DNA of 30,275 nucleotides from CAYIFC01 sp964362645 (GTDB lineage: Bacteria; Patescibacteriota; Minisyncoccia; Phycocordibacterales; JACOZG01): positions 1 through 30,275 of the forward strand of contig CAYIFC010000003.1 in the NCBI GenBank assembly GCA_964362645.1, in the 5' to 3' direction. This document shows, in pieces, positions 26,321-30,275 of the stretch. The notes below the pieces were generated by a model, which was not told the origin of the DNA, ran no database searches, and worked only from the letters and a program-made list of their open reading frames with translations. How positions within the stretch are numbered: position 1 is the first letter of the stretch; the number at the start of each line of letters is the position of its first letter. Made by a program: the position numbers and the translations under genes.

Positions 26321-29300
26321 ATGAAAAACTTGCCGCATAAAATCTTGGTCGCCGGCCTTATAGGTTTGGCGATCACCATTATTAGTAGTTCATTTATTAG
26401 CGCTCCTCAATCAGTCGATCAATCAGCGGCCGTGGGTACAGAGTTAAGCAAAGACGATATTGATATCCCCCAACCACTTGGCCCGGATAAAATTCTACGG
26501 AACGGTAAAGAGATAAAAGTCCACCCGTCACGAATTCTAGTTAAATTTAAACCCGGCAAGACCAAGACATTTCATGCTAAATCAGGAGCAAAGAAGCAAG
26601 TAATAGGAGACGCCAATCTTTATGTAGTAGACAATCCTAGCGACCGCTCTGTTGAGGGAATGCTCAGCTATTACAGTAAAAACTCAAATGTTGAATACGT
26701 CCAACCTGATTATATTTATGAACTTACAGCCACCCCCAACGACCCAATGTACGCCAACCAACAATGGGATATGGCAAAAATTGGCGCACCACAAGGCTGG
26801 GACATTCAAACTGACGCAAGTGATGTCGTCGTAGGTATTATTGATAGTGGTATTGATTTCACCCACCCTGACCTACAAGCTAATCTTTGGACTAACCCGG
26901 TGGATGGCTCTCATGGTTATGATTGCATTCAACAGCACCCCGGAGGTCAGGACACGGGCGGACACGGCACTTGGTCAGCCGGCATAATTGGCGCAGTGGG
27001 AAACAACGGAGTAGGTATGGCGGGAATTAACTGGAAAGTTAAGCTGCTCTCGCTTAAAGTTTTCCCTGGAGGAAGCACGTCCACAGTCGTTCGCTGTGTA
27101 GACTACGCAATAGAACTAAAGAGGTCTGGGGTTAACTTACGTGTACTTAATGGATCATTTGGAATGAAGTCCACCTTTGACAAAGCGCAACACGATGCCT
27201 TCAGGCGCGCAGCCGATGCCGGCATCATGCTTGTAGCAGCAGCCGGGAACGAAGGGATGAACACCGACATTATCCCATTTTATCCAGCGAGTGACCCCGA
27301 TATCCCAGGCCTAATTTCAGTTATGGCAACGAGTAAAATTGACTTAAAGGAAAGCTATTCAGATTGGGGGATGGCCTCGGTAGACATTGCAGCCACTCAA
27401 GGAGCTGTAAGCACCACGCAAATTGGACCCGATGGGAGTTGCGATTTCTGTAAGTCTTCCGGTTATTATCCTAACGCTGGTGGAACATCTTCCGCTACGC
27501 CACACGTTTCCGGCGTAGCCGCCGCGTTATTTGCTAAAAATCCGGCCCTAACCCCAGCCCAAGCTCGCGACATCATTCTTGATTACTCCAGCTATGATCC
27601 ATTAACAGAGTTATTAGCTAAACAATCCACCACGGGCGGACGACTAAACTTATTCAAAGTCCTCCAAAATCCCTTAGTCACAAATCCTAGACTAAACAGA
27701 GCTCCAACAATCATCGCCACTGATGCAACCGTTGCGCCCAATACTCCAGTCAGACTATCTGTAACCGCCACCGATTCAGACAACGACACCTTACGCTTAA
27801 CACCTTTCCAAACCGATAACGGTCCATACTCATGCCTAGCTCGATCATGGCTCTTGGGTAGCCGGTTGAGCGAGATCTTCCCTGCAACGATTAGTGGTAA
27901 CGAAAACTTTTCCGTTCCACCAACGAGTATCCCCGCCATCGTCAACTATGTTGTTAGCGCTTCAGATGGACGCGGTGGGGGAGCAAGCGCTAAACCCTTC
28001 GTTACCATTACACCAACAGCAACACCTGGACTGCCTCCCACAGGAACTCTAACAATAACACCAACAAACCTGCCAACAGGCGGCAATATTACCGCCTCGT
28101 TTAGTGGTTCTGACCCAGAAGGCGGGTCTATTAAGTGGTCATTATCGCAAGGTTACCCGTTCGGAAGTACAGATTTAAGTAAATGTTGTTTTAGTGCCAC
28201 TAGTACTTGGAGTGGCAATCTTCCAACTACGGGGGTATACCGATTCCGCGGTTACGCCATCGACCAAGAATTAAACTTGATTAACACCAACAGCGTAGTT
28301 GTCCGAGTTGGCGGAGCAAGTGGCGAACCACCAGTAGCCAGTGCGACGCTAAATAAAATTTCTGGGCCGACCCCGCTAACCATTACCATCGACACCACAA
28401 CAAGTTACGACCCCGACGGTTCAATTGCCTTAAAGAGTGTCAACTGCTTCCCTTATACTCGAGCTGAAACCAGCCCTGGTATATTTACCTGCACATTCTT
28501 AGAACCTGGTGTATACAGACCCTTTGTCTCGGTAAAAGATAATAGTGGCTACTCTGATCTACTTGAACAATACATAACCGTATTGCCTTCGCCGATTACT
28601 AACGACAACGAGCCACCTGTAGTAACCATTACGTGGCCACTGCCCGGAGCAACTATTTCCAACAGAACAGCGGTTTCCAGTAATGCGACCGACAATGTTG
28701 GTGTTATCAAAAAAGAAGTGTATGTAGATAGCGAGTATTGGGGTAGCACAGACAGTTGGGACACTTATAAATTTTCTAACGGCCCACACACTATCGTTGT
28801 AAGGGCTTATGATCGAGCGGGGAATATTGGTATAAGCGCGCCGTTAACAGTTACTGTCAGCAACGCTATTAGCATTCTCCAACCAGAACCCGGATTCGTA
28901 GCCCAAACCGTTCCAATTAATGTCCAGGTTGGCGAAAATATTGTTGGGGTTCAAATAAAAATTGACGGCGTTAATTTCGGGAACGAGGATACTACATCAC
29001 CATTTAGTTTTTCTTGGGATACAAAACAGGGCACTGATGGTCCTCACACAATCACCGCTATTGGTAGAACCGCCACTGGCGCGCTTACTACTTCTTTGGT
29101 CACGGCCGTTACCGTAGACAACACACCACCAGTCGTACAAATATTAAGCCCCCTTCCGGGAGCAATCGTGTCTGGCACAGCAGTACCTATTACGAAATCT
29201 TACAGCGACAATAGCGGAGTTAGTGGCTTAACGGTAACAACTTATGTAAATGGCAACATGGTAGCCAATCTAAATGCCTCCGCCGCTTCAGCAAATCCTG

Positions 29301-30275
29301 TTACTAACCCCTGGAACACAACTAGCTACCCAAACGGTAACCACACAATTAGGGTTACGGCCCGCGACTCGACGGGTAACTCAGCAGAAGCCCTCTCTGT
29401 CGTCCAAGTTAACAACGGAGGTACACAGCCCTCCGCCCCAACCATCACTCAACAACCTGTGGCTAAAACAGTCACGGCTCCAGCAACAGCCACCTTTAGT
29501 GTAACGGCAAATGGAACCAGTCCTTTAAGTTACCAGTGGCAGAAGAATGGGGTAAATATTGCGGGCGCAACAAGTAATACCTACACCACTCCAGCAACAA
29601 GTTCTTCAGACTCTGGAAACTTGTTCCGCGTGGTAGTCAGTAATAGTGTTGGTAGTGTAACGAGTAACAGTGCTGGGTTAACTGTCCAGACCACGCCAAC
29701 CAATCCAACGACTTACACCCTCACAGCTTCAGCCGGAGCAGGTGGCACCATTAGTCCCTCGGGTGCGGTAACGGTTAATGCTGGCTCTAATCGTACCTTC
29801 AGCTTTACGCCAAACAGTGGCTACCAAATCTCTAGTGTTCTTGTTGATAACCAATCAGTAGGCACAGTTGGAAGTTACACGTTCAGTAACATCACGGCCA
29901 ATCATACGATTAGTGTGGGGTTTGCGGCGGTTCCAAGTCAAACAATCCAAGTTAATGCTGGACCCGATCAGACCATAGCTTTTTCTTCTCCCCAAGCGGC
30001 ATTAAATGGGTCAGTCACCATGCAGGGCTTCGTTGACACCCTTGACTGGAGCAAGGTTTCTGGCCCAGGAACAGTTACTTTTAGCAACCCCTCTTATATT
30101 CAAACTGTTGCATACTTTTCAACCCCAGGAACATACGTCTTGAAATTACGAATTACAAATACCAATGGCCAAATTGCGAGCGACGAAACGACGATCACCG
30201 TAACGCCAAACACCCCCACCCCCTCCGCCCCAACCATCACTCAACAACCTGTGGCTAAAACAGTCACGGCTCCAG
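26321..30275 (+). CDS. Giant secreted subtilisin-like (S8) protease with Ig-like repeats (partial at right edge)
   Basis: Open from ATG 26321 to the window edge (1318 codons so far). Order: signal peptide (residues 5-27), propeptide/I9-like region (ILVKFKPG, about 70-140), then the S8 catalytic domain with Asp175 (DSGIDFTHPDL), His215 (GGHGTWSAG), the AAAGNEG oxyanion region and Ser390 in GTSSATPHVSG (GTSMA is usual). Then follow several bacterial Ig-like/cadherin-like domains (PPVVTITWPLPGATISN, PPVVQILSPLPGAIVSG), an Ig domain (SYQWQKNGVNIAGATSNTY), a divergent InlB B-repeat-like domain (TLTASAGAGGTISPSGAVTV) and a PKD-like part (VNAGPDQTI). The Ig block begins again at the right edge. Probably a surface protease or adhesin. 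Confidence 0.92.
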   Translation, partial: MKNLPHKILVAGLIGLAITIISSSFISAPQSVDQSAAVGTELSKDDIDIPQPLGPDKILRNGKEIKVHPSRILVKFKPGKTKTFHAKSGAKKQVIGDANLYVVDNPSDRSVEGMLSYYSKNSNVEYVQPDYIYELTATPNDPMYANQQWDMAKIGAPQGWDIQTDASDVVVGIIDSGIDFTHPDLQANLWTNPVDGSHGYDCIQQHPGGQDTGGHGTWSAGIIGAVGNNGVGMAGINWKVKLLSLKVFPGGSTSTVVRCVDYAIELKRSGVNLRVLNGSFGMKSTFDKAQHDAFRRAADAGIMLVAAAGNEGMNTDIIPFYPASDPDIPGLISVMATSKIDLKESYSDWGMASVDIAATQGAVSTTQIGPDGSCDFCKSSGYYPNAGGTSSATPHVSGVAAALFAKNPALTPAQARDIILDYSSYDPLTELLAKQSTTGGRLNLFKVLQNPLVTNPRLNRAPTIIATDATVAPNTPVRLSVTATDSDNDTLRLTPFQTDNGPYSCLARSWLLGSRLSEIFPATISGNENFSVPPTSIPAIVNYVVSASDGRGGGASAKPFVTITPTATPGLPPTGTLTITPTNLPTGGNITASFSGSDPEGGSIKWSLSQGYPFGSTDLSKCCFSATSTWSGNLPTTGVYRFRGYAIDQELNLINTNSVVVRVGGASGEPPVASATLNKISGPTPLTITIDTTTSYDPDGSIALKSVNCFPYTRAETSPGIFTCTFLEPGVYRPFVSVKDNSGYSDLLEQYITVLPSPITNDNEPPVVTITWPLPGATISNRTAVSSNATDNVGVIKKEVYVDSEYWGSTDSWDTYKFSNGPHTIVVRAYDRAGNIGISAPLTVTVSNAISILQPEPGFVAQTVPINVQVGENIVGVQIKIDGVNFGNEDTTSPFSFSWDTKQGTDGPHTITAIGRTATGALTTSLVTAVTVDNTPPVVQILSPLPGAIVSGTAVPITKSYSDNSGVSGLTVTTYVNGNMVANLNASAASANPVTNPWNTTSYPNGNHTIRVTARDSTGNSAEALSVVQVNNGGTQPSAPTITQQPVAKTVTAPATATFSVTANGTSPLSYQWQKNGVNIAGATSNTYTTPATSSSDSGNLFRVVVSNSVGSVTSNSAGLTVQTTPTNPTTYTLTASAGAGGTISPSGAVTVNAGSNRTFSFTPNSGYQISSVLVDNQSVGTVGSYTFSNITANHTISVGFAAVPSQTIQVNAGPDQTIAFSSPQAALNGSVTMQGFVDTLDWSKVSGPGTVTFSNPSYIQTVAYFSTPGTYVLKLRITNTNGQIASDETTITVTPNTPTPSAPTITQQPVAKTVTAP
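29429..29483 (+). repeat. 55-bp identical direct repeat, copy 1
   Basis: Identical to 30221-30275 at 792-bp offset (264 codons), encoding PSAPTITQQPVAKTVTAP at the start of an Ig domain. The window ends inside the second copy, so the repeat is at least this long. Confidence 0.95.
30221..30275 (+). repeat. 55-bp identical direct repeat, copy 2 (cut by window end)
   Basis: Second copy of 29429-29483 with no difference up to the edge; in frame within the protease gene. Confidence 0.95.

Noticed and set aside
1..30275. CRISPR array
   Set aside because: No regularly spaced short repeats and no cas-like gene were seen; direct repeats here are two-copy only.

Overview
The window looks like a chromosomal segment of a candidate-phyla-radiation bacterium (Patescibacteria, probably a Parcubacteria-type lineage). 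The reasons are the compact core genes, tightly overlapping operons, many promoters whose predicted start site falls on or near the start codon (leaderless or nearly so), a reduced trigger factor, large secreted repeat proteins, single-membrane-helix small proteins, and tRNAs mostly without encoded CCA next to a CCA-adding enzyme. TGA is used as a stop throughout, so this is not a recoded (UGA = Gly) lineage. No database search was possible, so the taxonomy is inference.

Layout. 1-4.8 kb (minus): surface-protein cluster with three related secreted proteins (one running off the left edge) and two small single-TM proteins. 4.87-5.64 kb: a REP-associated Y1 transposase between 44-bp direct repeats. 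5.64-9.33 kb (plus): nusA, ppa, a secreted helical protein, a TM protein and tig, behind a promoter and a terminator-like hairpin. 9.35-11.47 kb: minus-strand insert (ORF6N gene, a broken small gene and two unknown genes) that splits the ancestral tig-clpP neighbourhood; a second copy of the tig 3' end lies inside it. 11.5-14.1 kb (plus): clpP, rny and an HU gene. 14.1-15.3 kb: hicB-hicA and a frameshifted P-loop kinase. 15.3-17.5 kb (minus): alanine racemase and an APH-type kinase. 17.5-18.6 kb: tRNA-Gly(UCC), tRNA-Pro(GGG) and tRNA-Pro(UGG) with a GIY-YIG gene, a half tRNA, two tiny genes with strong Shine-Dalgarno sites, and a reverse-transcriptase remnant. 18.86-22.11 kb (minus): four overlapping genes forming a membrane flavin/heme electron-transfer module (FNR-like, ApbE, ferric-reductase-like, secreted protein). 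22.1-26.3 kb: yraN, tRNA-Gly(GCC), an HTH/endonuclease-like gene, tRNA-Arg(UCG), cca and a Xer recombinase. 26.3 kb to the right edge: a giant subtilisin-like protease with Ig-like repeats, incomplete.

Most notable: (1) six parS-like 16-mers packed between 22.36 and 24.96 kb, with DnaA-box 9-mers in the surrounding intergenic gaps, which suggests an origin/centromere region; (2) two unrelated mobile-type endonuclease genes, each ending exactly 15 nt inside the 5' end of a tRNA-Gly gene, plus a reverse-transcriptase remnant ending 10 nt inside a tRNA-Pro gene; (3) a duplicated tig 3' end next to a perfect palindrome where tig and clpP were separated; (4) an attenuator-like terminator ahead of nusA; (5) the compact electron-transfer operon with a palindrome in its promoter; and (6) a minority class of small genes with strong Shine-Dalgarno sites and their own terminators, unlike the other genes.
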